DNA from: Microbacterium sp. SORGH_AS_0888
Lineage (GTDB): Bacteria > Actinomycetota > Actinomycetes > Actinomycetales > Microbacteriaceae
NCBI RefSeq assembly: GCF_030818905.1
Contig: NZ_JAUTAZ010000001.1
Span: 2,666,001-2,730,000, forward strand
Direction: 5' to 3'
DNA length: 64,000 nucleotides
Both the position numbers and the translations under genes were made by a program. Shown here in pieces: positions 25,823 through 34,616 of this stretch (positions are counted from its first letter, which is position 1; each line of letters begins with the position of its first letter). The notes below the pieces were generated by a model. That model was not told the origin of the DNA. It saw only the letters and a program-made list of their open reading frames with translations, and did not search any database.

Positions 25823-26688
25823 TCCCGGCGGAGCCGTGGGCACGGGGCGCCGCGTCGCTCGGCGAGGCCCCGCGGCTGCTGCGCGACGGAACGCTGCGGT
25901 GGACCGACCTGCTCGAGGGCATCGTGTTCACCCGTGACGCGGCGGGCGCGGCGCACCCCGTCGACATCTACCCGGGGGAGACGGTCAGTGCCCTCCTCCC
26001 GCTCGCCGACGGCCGCATCGCGCTCGCCCTGCGTCGCCGCATCGTCGTGCTCGACGCCGGCCGCATCGTCGACGTGATCGGCCCCGAGCTGCCCTCCGGC
26101 TTCCGCTACTCCGACGGCATCGCCGGGCCGAGCGGGCACCTCTGGGTCGGCGTCGTGTCCGACGGGGGCCGCACCGCGCCCGGGTGGCTCCTGCGCATCG
26201 GGGGCGCCGGGACGACGACCGTGCGCGAGGGCATCGGCTTCGCCAACGGCATCGGCTTCTCGGTCGACGGCACGCGGCTGTTCCACGTGGACTCGGCGGC
26301 GGGGTCGATCGTCGTCTTCGCGCACGACCCGCGCACGGGTGCGCTCGGCGCCTCGCACACCCTCTACCGGCACACTGCCCCCGGAGCCCTCGACGGTCTG
26401 GCCGTCGACGCGCACGACCGGCTGTGGGTCGCGGTCTTCGGCGGCTCCCGCGTGCTCCGCATCGAGACCGGCGGAGCGGGCGCCGGCACCGTCACGGACC
26501 ACGTGGAGCTCGCCGCGCGCCGCGTGACGAGCTGCTGCTTCGGCGCCGCCGACGACCTCTACATCACGACCGCGCGCGTGGACGCCACCGCGCAGGAGCT
26601 GGCAGCGGAACCGCTCGCGGGCTCGGTGTTCCTCGCCCGGGTGGGCTGCGCCGGCGCTCCGCGACACGAAGGGAGACTCCCCGCATGA
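25819..26688 (+). CDS. SMP-30/gluconolactonase/LRE-like propeller
   Basis: This 289-residue protein follows the SMP-30/gluconolactonase pattern: ASLGEAPRLLRDGTLRWTDL (the metal-ligand Glu and the Trp-Thr-Asp motif), SDGIAGPSGHLWVGVVSD, FANGIGFSVDGTRLFHVDS and LDGLAVDAHDRLWVAVFGG, with the Asn and Asp that bind the divalent metal. Family members hydrolyse lactones; some also open other cyclic esters or amides. No signal peptide is present, so it acts in the cytosol. GTGA and ATGA overlaps tie it to both neighbours. By context it would open a cyclic intermediate of the pathway. Confidence 0.85.
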   Translation: MIPAEPWARGAASLGEAPRLLRDGTLRWTDLLEGIVFTRDAAGAAHPVDIYPGETVSALLPLADGRIALALRRRIVVLDAGRIVDVIGPELPSGFRYSDGIAGPSGHLWVGVVSDGGRTAPGWLLRIGGAGTTTVREGIGFANGIGFSVDGTRLFHVDSAAGSIVVFAHDPRTGALGASHTLYRHTAPGALDGLAVDAHDRLWVAVFGGSRVLRIETGGAGAGTVTDHVELAARRVTSCCFGAADDLYITTARVDATAQELAAEPLAGSVFLARVGCAGAPRHEGRLPA

Positions 26689-28469
26689 CGATCGATCAGC
26701 ACCCCCCGGTGGCCCGCACGCGCTCGGGCGAGGCGCTGCCGCAGGGCTCGGGCATGGGCGGCGGCATCGTCGCCGGCGTCTTCGCACAGGCCGAGTCGAT
26801 GCGTCCCACCCTCTACGGCGAGAAGTGGGCCATCGTGTGCGGTCACCCGCTCGTGACCGAGGTCGGCGCCGAGATCCTCCGCCGCGGCGGCAACGCGGTC
26901 GACGCGGGGGTCGCGGCGGGCTTCGCCTCGAACGTCGTGCAGGTCGACATGTGCAACCTCGGCGGCATCGCCCCGATCGTCGTGCGCCCGGCCGGGTCCG
27001 ACGAGGTCTCGGCGATCGCCGGCGTCGGCGTGTGGGGCGCCGCCGCCGACCTGGAGACCCTGCGCGCCGCCCACGACGGCGCGCTGCCGCTCGGCGGCGC
27101 CCCCAGCATCGTCCCGGGCGCCGTCTCCGGCTGGCTCACGGCGCTCAGCCGCTTCGGCTCCCTGGCGCTGCCCGACATCCTCGCCGCCGCGATCGCGCTC
27201 GCCGAGGACGGGTTCCTGCTCGACCCGCGCACCGCCTCGCACTTCGCCACGATGGCCGAGAGCCTCGCGCAGTGGCCCTCGACCGCCGAGGTGTTCCTGC
27301 CCGGGGGGCGCGCGCCGCACGCGGGCGACCGGCTGCGCCAGCCGGCGCTGGCCCGCACCCTCCGCCGGCTCGCGGCCGCCGCCGAGGACGCCGCGGCCGC
27401 CGGTGCCACGCGGGAGGAGGCCATCGAGGCCGCGCACCGCGCCTTCTACACGGGCGAGGTCGCCCGCACCATCGTCGACTTCGTCTCCGACCGCGGCGGA
27501 TGTCTCGACACCGCCGACCTCGCGGCCTTCCGCGCCGACGTCGACCCGGCACCGTCGGTGCGCTTCGGCCGCTGGCAGGTGCACGTTCCCCCGACCTGGT
27601 CGCAGGGCCCGATCATCGCGCAGGCGCTCGGCATCCTCGAGCGGCGCGGCATCCGTGAGATCCCGTTCGACACGGGTGCCTACGCGCACGAGGTCGTCGA
27701 GGCCCTCAAGCTCGCGTTCAGCGAGCGGGAGCGCTGCTTCGGCGATCCGCGCGCCACCGGGATCGACACCCAGATGCTCCTCTCCGACGCGCACCTGAGC
27801 GCGCTCGCGGCCATGATCGGCGAGCACGCGCTGCCGAACCTGCCCACCGCGCGGCAGGCGGGCCCCCCGCTCCCGTCGACGACCGCGATCGTCGTCGTCG
27901 ACGAGCACGGCGCGACGTTCGCCGCCTCGCCCAGCGACACGCTCGACGGCGCCCCGATCATCCCCGAGCTCGGCATCCTCTGCTCCCCCCGCGGTGTGCA
28001 GAGCCGGCTCGTCCCCGGTCACCCCAACATGCTGCGCCCGGGCGGGCGCCCCTGCGTGACACCCGCGGCGATGATCGCGCTCGACGCCGACCGCGACGCG
28101 GTCTGGGCGGCGGCATGCCCCGGCGGCGACGTGATCGTGCAGGCCATCGTGCAGGCGATGCTCCTCGTCGACGTCCACGGCCGCACCCCGCAGGCCGCGG
28201 TCGAGGCGCCGCGGCTGTTCGGCTCCAGCTTCCCCGGCGGCTTCCACCCGCATCCGGTCGGCGACTCGCTCGTCTTCGTCGAGGGATCGTTTTCGCCCGA
28301 GGTGGCCGACGACCTCGAACGACGCGGCCACCGCGTCGTCGACTGGCCCGCGAACGAGTTCGACGCGGGCAGCGTGCAGACCGTCATGTCGGTCGCGACC
28401 CCCGCCGGGGACCGCCTGCTCACCGCCGCCGCCGACCCCAGGAGGAGCGCATATGCCAACGCCCGCTGA
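26685..28469 (+). CDS. Gamma-glutamyltransferase-family Ntn hydrolase (oxamate amidohydrolase HpxW-like subgroup)
   Basis: This 594-residue protein is a full-length GGT-family precursor that would cut itself before the catalytic Thr. Residues 45-75 carry the family start (WAIVCGHPLVTEVGAEIL, GGNAVDAGVAA). The nucleophile is probably T399 in LPSTTAIVVVDEHG; true glutamyltransferases have Thr-Thr-His there, while this one has Thr-Thr-Ala. It goes on with FAASPSD and AACPGGDVIVQAIVQAML, which resemble the subgroup that includes the oxamate amidohydrolase HpxW of purine catabolism. No signal peptide is seen, unlike secreted GGTs. Both facts argue for an intracellular amidase rather than glutathione breakdown. 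The start overlaps the previous stop as ATGA. Confidence 0.82.
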   Translation: MTIDQHPPVARTRSGEALPQGSGMGGGIVAGVFAQAESMRPTLYGEKWAIVCGHPLVTEVGAEILRRGGNAVDAGVAAGFASNVVQVDMCNLGGIAPIVVRPAGSDEVSAIAGVGVWGAAADLETLRAAHDGALPLGGAPSIVPGAVSGWLTALSRFGSLALPDILAAAIALAEDGFLLDPRTASHFATMAESLAQWPSTAEVFLPGGRAPHAGDRLRQPALARTLRRLAAAAEDAAAAGATREEAIEAAHRAFYTGEVARTIVDFVSDRGGCLDTADLAAFRADVDPAPSVRFGRWQVHVPPTWSQGPIIAQALGILERRGIREIPFDTGAYAHEVVEALKLAFSERERCFGDPRATGIDTQMLLSDAHLSALAAMIGEHALPNLPTARQAGPPLPSTTAIVVVDEHGATFAASPSDTLDGAPIIPELGILCSPRGVQSRLVPGHPNMLRPGGRPCVTPAAMIALDADRDAVWAAACPGGDVIVQAIVQAMLLVDVHGRTPQAAVEAPRLFGSSFPGGFHPHPVGDSLVFVEGSFSPEVADDLERRGHRVVDWPANEFDAGSVQTVMSVATPAGDRLLTAAADPRRSAYANAR

Positions 28470-28923
28470 GCCACCCGTCGAGCACGGCGAGACCGGGGCG
28501 TGGAGCTGGCACCACGCCGGCCTCGTCGTGCGCCGCCTCGACGCCGCGATCGAGTTCTACCGAGAGGCGCTCGGCTACCGGGTCGAGTTCCTCGTGCGCG
28601 ACATGGACGATCAGTTCCAGCGCACCGTCGGCGTGCCCGGCGTCGTGTGCGACCTCGCGCAGCTCGTCGCCCCCTTCACGGCGACCCGGCTCGAGCTGCT
28701 CGAGGTGCGCGGGGTCCCCGCGGGCACCCCGCCCCATCTGCCCGTGCACGTCGGCGTCGGCCACGGGGCCTATCAGGTGCGCGACCTCGACGCCGCCGTC
28801 GCCCGGCTCTTCGCCTGCGGCGGCGCGCCCATCGGCGAGATCGTCGAGTTCTCCGAGGGCCGCGCCGTGTACTGCTGGACCCCGTCCGGGACCGTCGTCG
28901 AACTGGAGGAAGCATGGATCTGA
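28453..28923 (+). CDS. VOC-superfamily (glyoxalase/dioxygenase-fold) protein
   Basis: This 156-residue protein has two beta-alpha-beta-beta-beta units: WHHAGLVVRRLDAAIEFYREALGYRV at the start, with a likely metal-ligand His, and HVGVGHGAYQVRDLDAAVARLF in the second half, ending VELEEAWI with the terminal metal-ligand Glu. Family members are glyoxalases, epimerases, ring-cleavage dioxygenases or antibiotic-binding proteins. AGGAGG six bases before the ATG is the strongest ribosome site in the operon; the start overlaps the GGT-family gene by 17 bases. Its reaction in this pathway is unknown. Confidence 0.8.
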   Translation: MPTPAEPPVEHGETGAWSWHHAGLVVRRLDAAIEFYREALGYRVEFLVRDMDDQFQRTVGVPGVVCDLAQLVAPFTATRLELLEVRGVPAGTPPHLPVHVGVGHGAYQVRDLDAAVARLFACGGAPIGEIVEFSEGRAVYCWTPSGTVVELEEAWI

Positions 28924-29927
28924 GCACCGGACGACGCGACGACTGGGAACGCCGCTACCGGCTCATGAGCCTCATGCGCCGGTTCGAGGAGGCGTGTCTG
29001 GAGGGCGTCGCGAGCGGCGAGATCCACGGCGAGCTGCACACCGCGATCGGCCAGGAGGCCATCGCCGCGGCCCTCGCCGAGCACCTGCTCCCCGGCGACG
29101 CGCTCACGAGCACCCACCGCAACCACCTGCACGCGATCGCCAAGGGCGTGCCGCTCGTGCCGCTGCTCGCCGAGATCTTCGAGAAGGAGACCGGCCTGTG
29201 CGGCGGCCACGGCGGCCACATGCACGTCTTCAGCCCCGAGGACCGCTTCTCGGCGACCGGCATCGTCGGCGCCTCCCTGCCCGTCGCGCTCGGACACGCC
29301 TACGCCGCCCGCCTCGAGGGGAGGGATGCCGTCGCCGTCGCCGTGATCGGCGACGGCGCGGTCAACACCGGCGGGTTCGCCGAGGCGATGAACATGGCCG
29401 GGGTCCTGCGGCTCGGGCTCGTCGTCGTGATCGAGAACAACGAGTGGGCCATCTCCGTGCCCTTCTCCGCCTCCAGCGCCACCCCCACCCTCGCCGAGCG
29501 CGCCCCCGCCTACGGCGCCGTGGGCGAGCGCGTCGACGGCCTCGACATCGACGAGGTCTCGGCGGCGCTCGGCCGCGCCGTCGGCCGCGCGCGCACCGGC
29601 GGCGGGCCCGCCGTCGTCGAGGCCATGTGCTACCGGTTCCGCGGGCATTACGAGGGCGACCTCGACCTCTATCGCGACGGCGCCGAGAAGGCCCGGCGCA
29701 TCGCGGAGAAGGATCCGCTCCGCCTCGCCGAGCAGGCCCTCGACGCCGCCGGGCTCGTGACGTCCGAGCGCCTCGCCGAGCTCGCCGCATCCGCCGACGA
29801 GGAGATCCGCGCGGCGCTCGCCGCGGTGCGCGCCGCGGCGCAGCCGGACCCCCGGACCGCACGCGACCACGTGTTCGCCTCCGGTCTCGTCCCCGCCAAC
29901 GCCGTCCGAGAGGAGACGACGGCATGA
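28914..29927 (+). CDS. Thiamine-diphosphate-dependent dehydrogenase E1 alpha subunit (acetoin/2-oxo acid type)
   Basis: This 337-residue protein is the TPP-binding half of an alpha2beta2 E1 enzyme. The thiamine-diphosphate motif runs from G146-D-G148 (IGDGAVNTGGFAEAMNMA) to IENNEWAIS some 30 residues later. GELHTAIGQEAIAAAL and CGGHGGHMHVFSPED are typical of the PdhA/AcoA group, as is FRGHYEGDLDLYR with the phosphorylation-loop region. Such E1s decarboxylate a 2-oxo acid or cleave a diketone-like compound and pass the acyl group to a lipoyl E2. The ATG lies within the VOC gene end (10-base overlap) behind GGAGGA. No E2 or E3 gene is present nearby. Confidence 0.9.
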   Translation: MDLSTGRRDDWERRYRLMSLMRRFEEACLEGVASGEIHGELHTAIGQEAIAAALAEHLLPGDALTSTHRNHLHAIAKGVPLVPLLAEIFEKETGLCGGHGGHMHVFSPEDRFSATGIVGASLPVALGHAYAARLEGRDAVAVAVIGDGAVNTGGFAEAMNMAGVLRLGLVVVIENNEWAISVPFSASSATPTLAERAPAYGAVGERVDGLDIDEVSAALGRAVGRARTGGGPAVVEAMCYRFRGHYEGDLDLYRDGAEKARRIAEKDPLRLAEQALDAAGLVTSERLAELAASADEEIRAALAAVRAAAQPDPRTARDHVFASGLVPANAVREETTA

Positions 29928-30940
29928 CCGTCACCGCCGCCCGCAACATCAACGTCTCGCAGGCCACCGCCGAGGGGCTCCGGCTCGAGATGGAGGCCGA
30001 CGCATCCGTTCTCGTCATCGGAGAGGACGTCGCCGCCCAGGGCGGCGTGTTCGGCTCGACCCGTGGCCTCCTCAAGGCCTTCGGCCCCGGCCGGGTGCTC
30101 GACACCCCGATCTCGGAGATGGCGTTCACCGGGATGGCGGTCGGGCTCGCGATGGAGGGGTACCGTCCCGTCGTCGAGATCATGTTCGTCGACTTCATCG
30201 GCGTCTGCCTCGAGCAGGTGTACAACGCGATCGCGAAGATCCCCTACATGAGCGGCGGCCGCGTGCCGATGCCGGTCGTCATCAAGACCGCCGGCGGCAG
30301 CATCGGCGCCGCCGCGCAGCACTCGCAGACCCTGTGGGGCCTGTTCGCCCACCTGCCCGGGCTGCGCGTGGTCGCCCCCTCGAACCCCTACGACAGCAAG
30401 GGGATGATCGCCGCCGCCGTCCGCAGCGACGACCCGGTCGTGTTCATCGAGCACAAGGGCCTCCTGCTCCAGCGTGCCGCCGACTTCGCCTTCGGCGCCG
30501 CGGTCCCGAAGGAGTGCTACGACGTGCCCCTCGACCGCGCGGCCGTCGTGCGCCCCGGCGCCGACCTCACCCTCGTGACCCTGAGCGGCTCGGTGCGCCA
30601 CGCGGTCGCCGCCGCCGCGGCGGCCGCCGATCGCGGCGTCGACGTCGAGGTCGTCGACCTGCGCTCGGTCGTGCCGATCGACTGGGAGACCGTGTGCGGC
30701 TCCGCCGCCCGCACCCGCCGCCTGCTCGTCGTCGACGAGGACTACCTCGGCTTCGGGCTCAGCGGCGAGCTCATCACGGGCGTGGTCGAACGCCTCGGCC
30801 TCGGCGCCCTCGACCACGTCGCCCGGCACGGCACGCCCGACGTGCCCGTGCCCGCCGCCCTCAGCCTCGAGCGCGAGATCGTCCCCGGCGCCGACTCGAT
30901 CCTCGCCGCCGTCCTCCGCGCCGCGGGAGGGACGCGATGA
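29924..30940 (+). CDS. Thiamine-diphosphate-dependent dehydrogenase E1 beta subunit
   Basis: This 338-residue protein pairs with the alpha subunit. It shows the transketolase pyrimidine-binding domain (VLVIGEDVAAQGGVFGSTRG, then VLDTPISEMAFTGMAVGLAM with the catalytic-site Glu) and the C-terminal transketolase domain (LTLVTLSGSVRHAVAAA, VDLRSVVPIDWETV). PMPVVIKTAGGSIGAAAQHS corresponds to the usual GPNGA-AGVGAQHS loop but is altered, hinting at a substrate other than pyruvate. The start overlaps the alpha subunit stop as ATGA, and the stop overlaps the SDR start in the same way. Confidence 0.9.
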   Translation: MTVTAARNINVSQATAEGLRLEMEADASVLVIGEDVAAQGGVFGSTRGLLKAFGPGRVLDTPISEMAFTGMAVGLAMEGYRPVVEIMFVDFIGVCLEQVYNAIAKIPYMSGGRVPMPVVIKTAGGSIGAAAQHSQTLWGLFAHLPGLRVVAPSNPYDSKGMIAAAVRSDDPVVFIEHKGLLLQRAADFAFGAAVPKECYDVPLDRAAVVRPGADLTLVTLSGSVRHAVAAAAAAADRGVDVEVVDLRSVVPIDWETVCGSAARTRRLLVVDEDYLGFGLSGELITGVVERLGLGALDHVARHGTPDVPVPAALSLEREIVPGADSILAAVLRAAGGTR

Positions 30941-31689
30941 GCGCCCGGCGGGTGATCGTGGTCGGCGGCGCCGGAGCGATCGGCCGTGTCGTCTGCGAGG
31001 TGCTGGCCGGCGACGGCTTCGCCGTCACGGTCGCCGACGTGCGCGGCCAGGAGGACGTCGCCGCCGCGCTGACCGGCGGCGGACACGACGCCCTCCGGCT
31101 CGACATCACCGACCTCGACGCCGTGCTCGCCGCCCTCGGACCCGACGGCTCGCACCGCGACTACGACGCCCTGGTGGTCGCCGCCGGCCTCAACTACACC
31201 GGCCCGGTCGCCACCACCGACTGGGCCGCCTACGACCGTGTGCTCGAGGTCAACCTCCGCGGCCCCTTCCACGTCGGTCACGCCCTCAGCCGCAACCTCG
31301 CGGCGGATCCGCGCGAGTGCTCCGCCGTGTTCTTCTCCTCGACCGCCGGGCTCACCGGCGAGGGCGGCGCGTCCGTGTACGCCGCGTCCAAGTTCGGCGT
31401 CATCGGCTTCACGCAGTGCCTGGCCTCCGAGATCGCGCGTCACGGCGGGCGCGCCAACGCCGTGTGCCCGGGGAACATCGACTCGCCCATGCTGCGCACG
31501 CTCGCCGACCAGGTCGCCGAGCGCGAGGGACGCCGCGGCGAGGAGGTGCTCCGCGAGTTCGCGGGGGCCACCGCGTTCGACCGGCTCATCGACATCCGCG
31601 AGGTCGCCGACGCCGTCGCCTTCCTCGCCGGCGCCCGCTCCACCGGCATCAGCGGCCAGTCGCTCGTGATCGACGGCCCTCCCCGCTGA
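30937..31689 (+). CDS. Short-chain dehydrogenase/reductase
   Basis: This 250-residue oxidoreductase has the Rossmann glycine motif GGAGAIG (residues ~10-16), an acidic-type second strand end (VADVRGQED), which favours NAD over NADP, the N-x-A-like VAAGLN, and the catalytic Ser, Y148 and K152 in FFSSTAGLTGEGGASVYAAS followed by KFG. The C-terminal GISGQSLVIDGPPR is typical of classical SDRs. It would oxidise or reduce an alcohol/carbonyl intermediate. The start is translationally coupled to the E1 beta stop; a 48-base gap follows before the M20 hydrolase. Confidence 0.88.
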   Translation: MSARRVIVVGGAGAIGRVVCEVLAGDGFAVTVADVRGQEDVAAALTGGGHDALRLDITDLDAVLAALGPDGSHRDYDALVVAAGLNYTGPVATTDWAAYDRVLEVNLRGPFHVGHALSRNLAADPRECSAVFFSSTAGLTGEGGASVYAASKFGVIGFTQCLASEIARHGGRANAVCPGNIDSPMLRTLADQVAEREGRRGEEVLREFAGATAFDRLIDIREVADAVAFLAGARSTGISGQSLVIDGPPR

Positions 31690-31737
31690 GCGCGCCGATG
31701 CCCCTCCGCCCCGCATCCGAGAGAACCAGGACACCCC

Positions 31738-32928
31738 ATGATCGATCTCGACACGGTCGTCGCCGACACGCGCAGCCTCATCGCCATCGACAGCACGAAC
31801 CCCGGCCGGCTCGAAGCCGACTGCGCCGACTGGATCGAGCGGCGCCTGCGGCGGCTCGGATGCGACGTCGTGCGCCACCCCGTCGCCCCCGGCCGCGACA
31901 ACCTGCAGGTGACGGTCGCCGGCCTCGACCGCGACGCCCCCCGATTCGTGCTCGTCTCGCACATGGACACCGTGCCCATCGGCGAGGGGTGGACGAAGCC
32001 GCCGTTCGGGGGAGTGATCGAGGACGGCCTGCTCTACGGCCGCGGCGCGTGCGACATGAAGGCGGGGCTCGCGCTCACGCTCGGGCTCGTCGACGCGCTC
32101 GTGGGAACGGGAACCGTGCCGCCGGCCGACGTCGTCGCCTTCTACACGGTCGACGAGGAGGCGCCCGGGATGCGGGGCGCACACCAGCTCGTCGAGTCCG
32201 GTCTGCTGCGACCCGACGACCAGATCCTCGCCCCCGAGCCGTCCGGCATGCGACTGCGCATCGCCCAGATGGGGCTGCGCTGGCTCACCCTGCGGGTCCA
32301 CGGGCGCATGGCCCACGCCGGTCGCGCCCACCTGGGCACGAACGCGGCCCACGTGCTCGCCCACATCATGGCCCAGCTGGAGACCGTGTTCGCGGCCCTC
32401 CCGTTCGACGACGACATCCTCGGTCGCGCCCGCTTCACCACGGGGGTCGTGGGCGGCGGCGTCGCCGTCAACGTCGTCCCGGCGCTCGCGGAGGCCGAGC
32501 TCGACCTGCGGATCGTGCCGCCCCTGGTGCCCGAGGACGCCGTCCGCATCGTCGACAACGTGGCGGCGCGCGTCGTGAGCGGCTACGAGGGCGCGAGCTA
32601 CGAGATCGAGCTGCTCGGCGCCCGCCGCCCGCCCGTGCGGGCCTCGGACGACGCCCCCGTCGTGCGGACGCTGCGCGCCGCCTACGAGCGCGCAACCGGG
32701 AGCCCGCCCGGGATCGGCGGCGCCGACGGCCACGAGGCCTACACCGACTCGGCGATGATCGCGGCGCTCACCGGATCGACCTCCGCCACCGTCCTCGGAC
32801 CCGGCGCGACCGATCAGGCGCACACCGCCGACGAGTTCGTGCCGATCGCCGACCTCGAGCTCGGCGCGCGCCTGCTGTGGGACATGGTGCGCAGCTGGCC
32901 GACGGCACCGGCGGGAGGCCGGCCGTGA
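31738..32928 (+). CDS. M20-family metallohydrolase (ArgE/DapE-like deacylase or peptidase)
   Basis: This 396-residue enzyme hydrolyses an amide bond using a two-zinc centre. The metal ligands are visible: H-x-D in VLVSHMDTVP, D in GRGACDMKAG, the catalytic Glu pair in YTVDEEAPGM, and a final His in DQAHTADEFV. The dimerisation lid domain begins near residue 180 (LRWLTLRVHGRMAHAG). Relatives include acetylornithine deacetylase and N-carbamoyl or allantoate amidohydrolases; the last would fit the nitrogen-heterocycle theme, but the residues seen do not single one out. It starts 48 bases after the SDR, the only real gap in the second half of the operon, and its stop overlaps the regulator start as GTGA. 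Confidence 0.88.
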   Translation: MIDLDTVVADTRSLIAIDSTNPGRLEADCADWIERRLRRLGCDVVRHPVAPGRDNLQVTVAGLDRDAPRFVLVSHMDTVPIGEGWTKPPFGGVIEDGLLYGRGACDMKAGLALTLGLVDALVGTGTVPPADVVAFYTVDEEAPGMRGAHQLVESGLLRPDDQILAPEPSGMRLRIAQMGLRWLTLRVHGRMAHAGRAHLGTNAAHVLAHIMAQLETVFAALPFDDDILGRARFTTGVVGGGVAVNVVPALAEAELDLRIVPPLVPEDAVRIVDNVAARVVSGYEGASYEIELLGARRPPVRASDDAPVVRTLRAAYERATGSPPGIGGADGHEAYTDSAMIAALTGSTSATVLGPGATDQAHTADEFVPIADLELGARLLWDMVRSWPTAPAGGRP

Positions 32929-34616
32929 TTCGGCTGCCGCTCTACGGGCGGGCGCGCAGCGAGCTGCCCTCCGTCGCCGACGTGCTCGAGTCGGCGAGCC
33001 TGCGCCGGGGCGACCCGGTGGTCGTGGGCGGCGTCTCCGGGCTGGACCGCACGGTGCGGTGGGTGCACGTCAGCGAGGTCCCCGGCATCGCCGACCTGCT
33101 CCGCGGCGGCGAGATGCTCCTCACCACCGGGATGGTGCTGCCCGCCGCCGAGGCCGACCTCGCCGACTACATCGAACGCCTCGCCGACGCCGGCGTCGCC
33201 GCCCTCACGATCGGGCTCGGCCCGCGGTTCTCCGAGCCGCTGCCGGCCGCGATGATCGCCGCCGCCGACCGCCGCGGCTTCCCGCTCATCGCCCTGCGCC
33301 GCACGATCGCCTTCATCGACGTGACCGAGGAGGTGCACGCCGCCCTCGTCGACGTGCAGGTGCGCGAGCTGCAGGCGTCCGAGAACATCCACGTCATCTT
33401 CAGCTCGCTCGCCGTGCGCGGCAGCCGCCCCGACGAGGTGCTGCTGCACGTCGCGAAGCTGTCGGGCTTCGCCGTCGTGCTGGAGAACAACGCCCACCAG
33501 GTGCTCGCCTTCGACCCGGCGGAGCGCTCCCGCGGCGACGTGCTCGCCGAGTGGGCCGAGCACAACCAGCGGGCACCCCGCCGCGGCCGCACCTTCTACG
33601 ATCCGCAGACCGGGTGGCTCCAGACCATCGTCGGCGCCCGCGGCAACGACTGGGGCCGGCTCATCCTCATGGCCGGCGACGCCGGCGTGCGCGACGTCAC
33701 CGGCAAGACGGACCCGACCCTCAGCATCCCGCGCAGCCTCATCATGCTCGTCGAGCAGGCGGCATCCACCCTCGCCATCGGCCGGCTCGTCGAGCGCGAG
33801 TCCGAGCTGCTCGACCTCTCCACCCATCAGAGCGTGCTCGCCAACCTCCTCGCCGGCGCCGCCGACGAGCGCGAGCTCGACCAGCAGGGATCGGCGCTCG
33901 GGGTCTCCATCCGCCGCATGTCGCTGACGGCGCTGGCCGCCCGCGCCCGCACCGCCTCCGCCGCCACGACGGATGTGCGGGTGCTCGCCACGATCGTCGC
34001 CGACGCGGCGCGGCGCGCCGCCGCGCCGAGCCTCGCCGCCCCCATCGACGACGCGGTGGTGGGCGCGCTCCTGAGACTGCCCGCCGGCGACGAGCGGGCC
34101 TTCGCGGAGCGGCTGACGGCGACCGCGGCCGAGCACGGCATGGACATCGTGGTCGGCATCGCCGGGCCCGACACCGGCGTCGAGCAGGCACGTGCGGGGC
34201 TGGCCGAGTCGATCGAGACGGTCAACGCCGCCGTGGGCATCGGCCACGCCGCGGGTGCCGTCCGGTGGGACGAGCTCGGCGTCCGCGGGCTGCTGTACGC
34301 GCTGCGCGACGACCCGCGGCTGCACCGCTTCGCGGAACGGTCGCTCGGCGAGCTGCGCCGCTACGACGAGGAGAAGGGCACGACCCTCGTCGCCCTGCTG
34401 CGGCACTACCTCGACGCCGGGCGCAACAAGACCACCGCGGCCGCGCGCGCGTACGTGTCGCGGCCCTGGATGCACGAGCGGCTGCGCCGGATCGAGGCCG
34501 TCCTCGGCGTCGACCTCGAGAACGAGGAGGACTGCATGACCCTGCAGGTCGCGCTCGCCATCAGCGAGCAGAACCCGGCCGACGCCGCGACCCTCCCGGT
34601 GCGGAGCGCCCGATGA
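32925..34616 (+). CDS. PucR-family transcriptional regulator
   Basis: This 563-residue regulator has the three-part PucR/CdaR layout: an N-terminal PucR domain (SVADVLESASLRRGDPVVVG, RTVRWVHVSEVPGIADLLRG, GEMLLTTGMVL), a middle GGDEF-like domain (residues ~300-430) and a C-terminal helix-turn-helix (LLRHYLDAGRNKTTAAARAY, VSRPWMHERLRRIEAVLG). PucR proteins control purine and other nitrogen-source pathways in response to a pathway compound. It is encoded within the operon, coupled to the M20 gene by GTGA and to the allophanate hydrolase by ATGA, so it is made with the enzymes and may autoregulate the promoter upstream of 20240. Confidence 0.9.
   Translation: MIRLPLYGRARSELPSVADVLESASLRRGDPVVVGGVSGLDRTVRWVHVSEVPGIADLLRGGEMLLTTGMVLPAAEADLADYIERLADAGVAALTIGLGPRFSEPLPAAMIAAADRRGFPLIALRRTIAFIDVTEEVHAALVDVQVRELQASENIHVIFSSLAVRGSRPDEVLLHVAKLSGFAVVLENNAHQVLAFDPAERSRGDVLAEWAEHNQRAPRRGRTFYDPQTGWLQTIVGARGNDWGRLILMAGDAGVRDVTGKTDPTLSIPRSLIMLVEQAASTLAIGRLVERESELLDLSTHQSVLANLLAGAADERELDQQGSALGVSIRRMSLTALAARARTASAATTDVRVLATIVADAARRAAAPSLAAPIDDAVVGALLRLPAGDERAFAERLTATAAEHGMDIVVGIAGPDTGVEQARAGLAESIETVNAAVGIGHAAGAVRWDELGVRGLLYALRDDPRLHRFAERSLGELRRYDEEKGTTLVALLRHYLDAGRNKTTAAARAYVSRPWMHERLRRIEAVLGVDLENEEDCMTLQVALAISEQNPADAATLPVRSAR

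Noticed and set aside
23615..26787. Long minus-strand open frames opposite the permease, deaminase and lactonase genes
   Set aside because: Low-complexity Arg/Ala/His-rich translations; the plus-strand genes overlap neatly and carry catalytic motifs.
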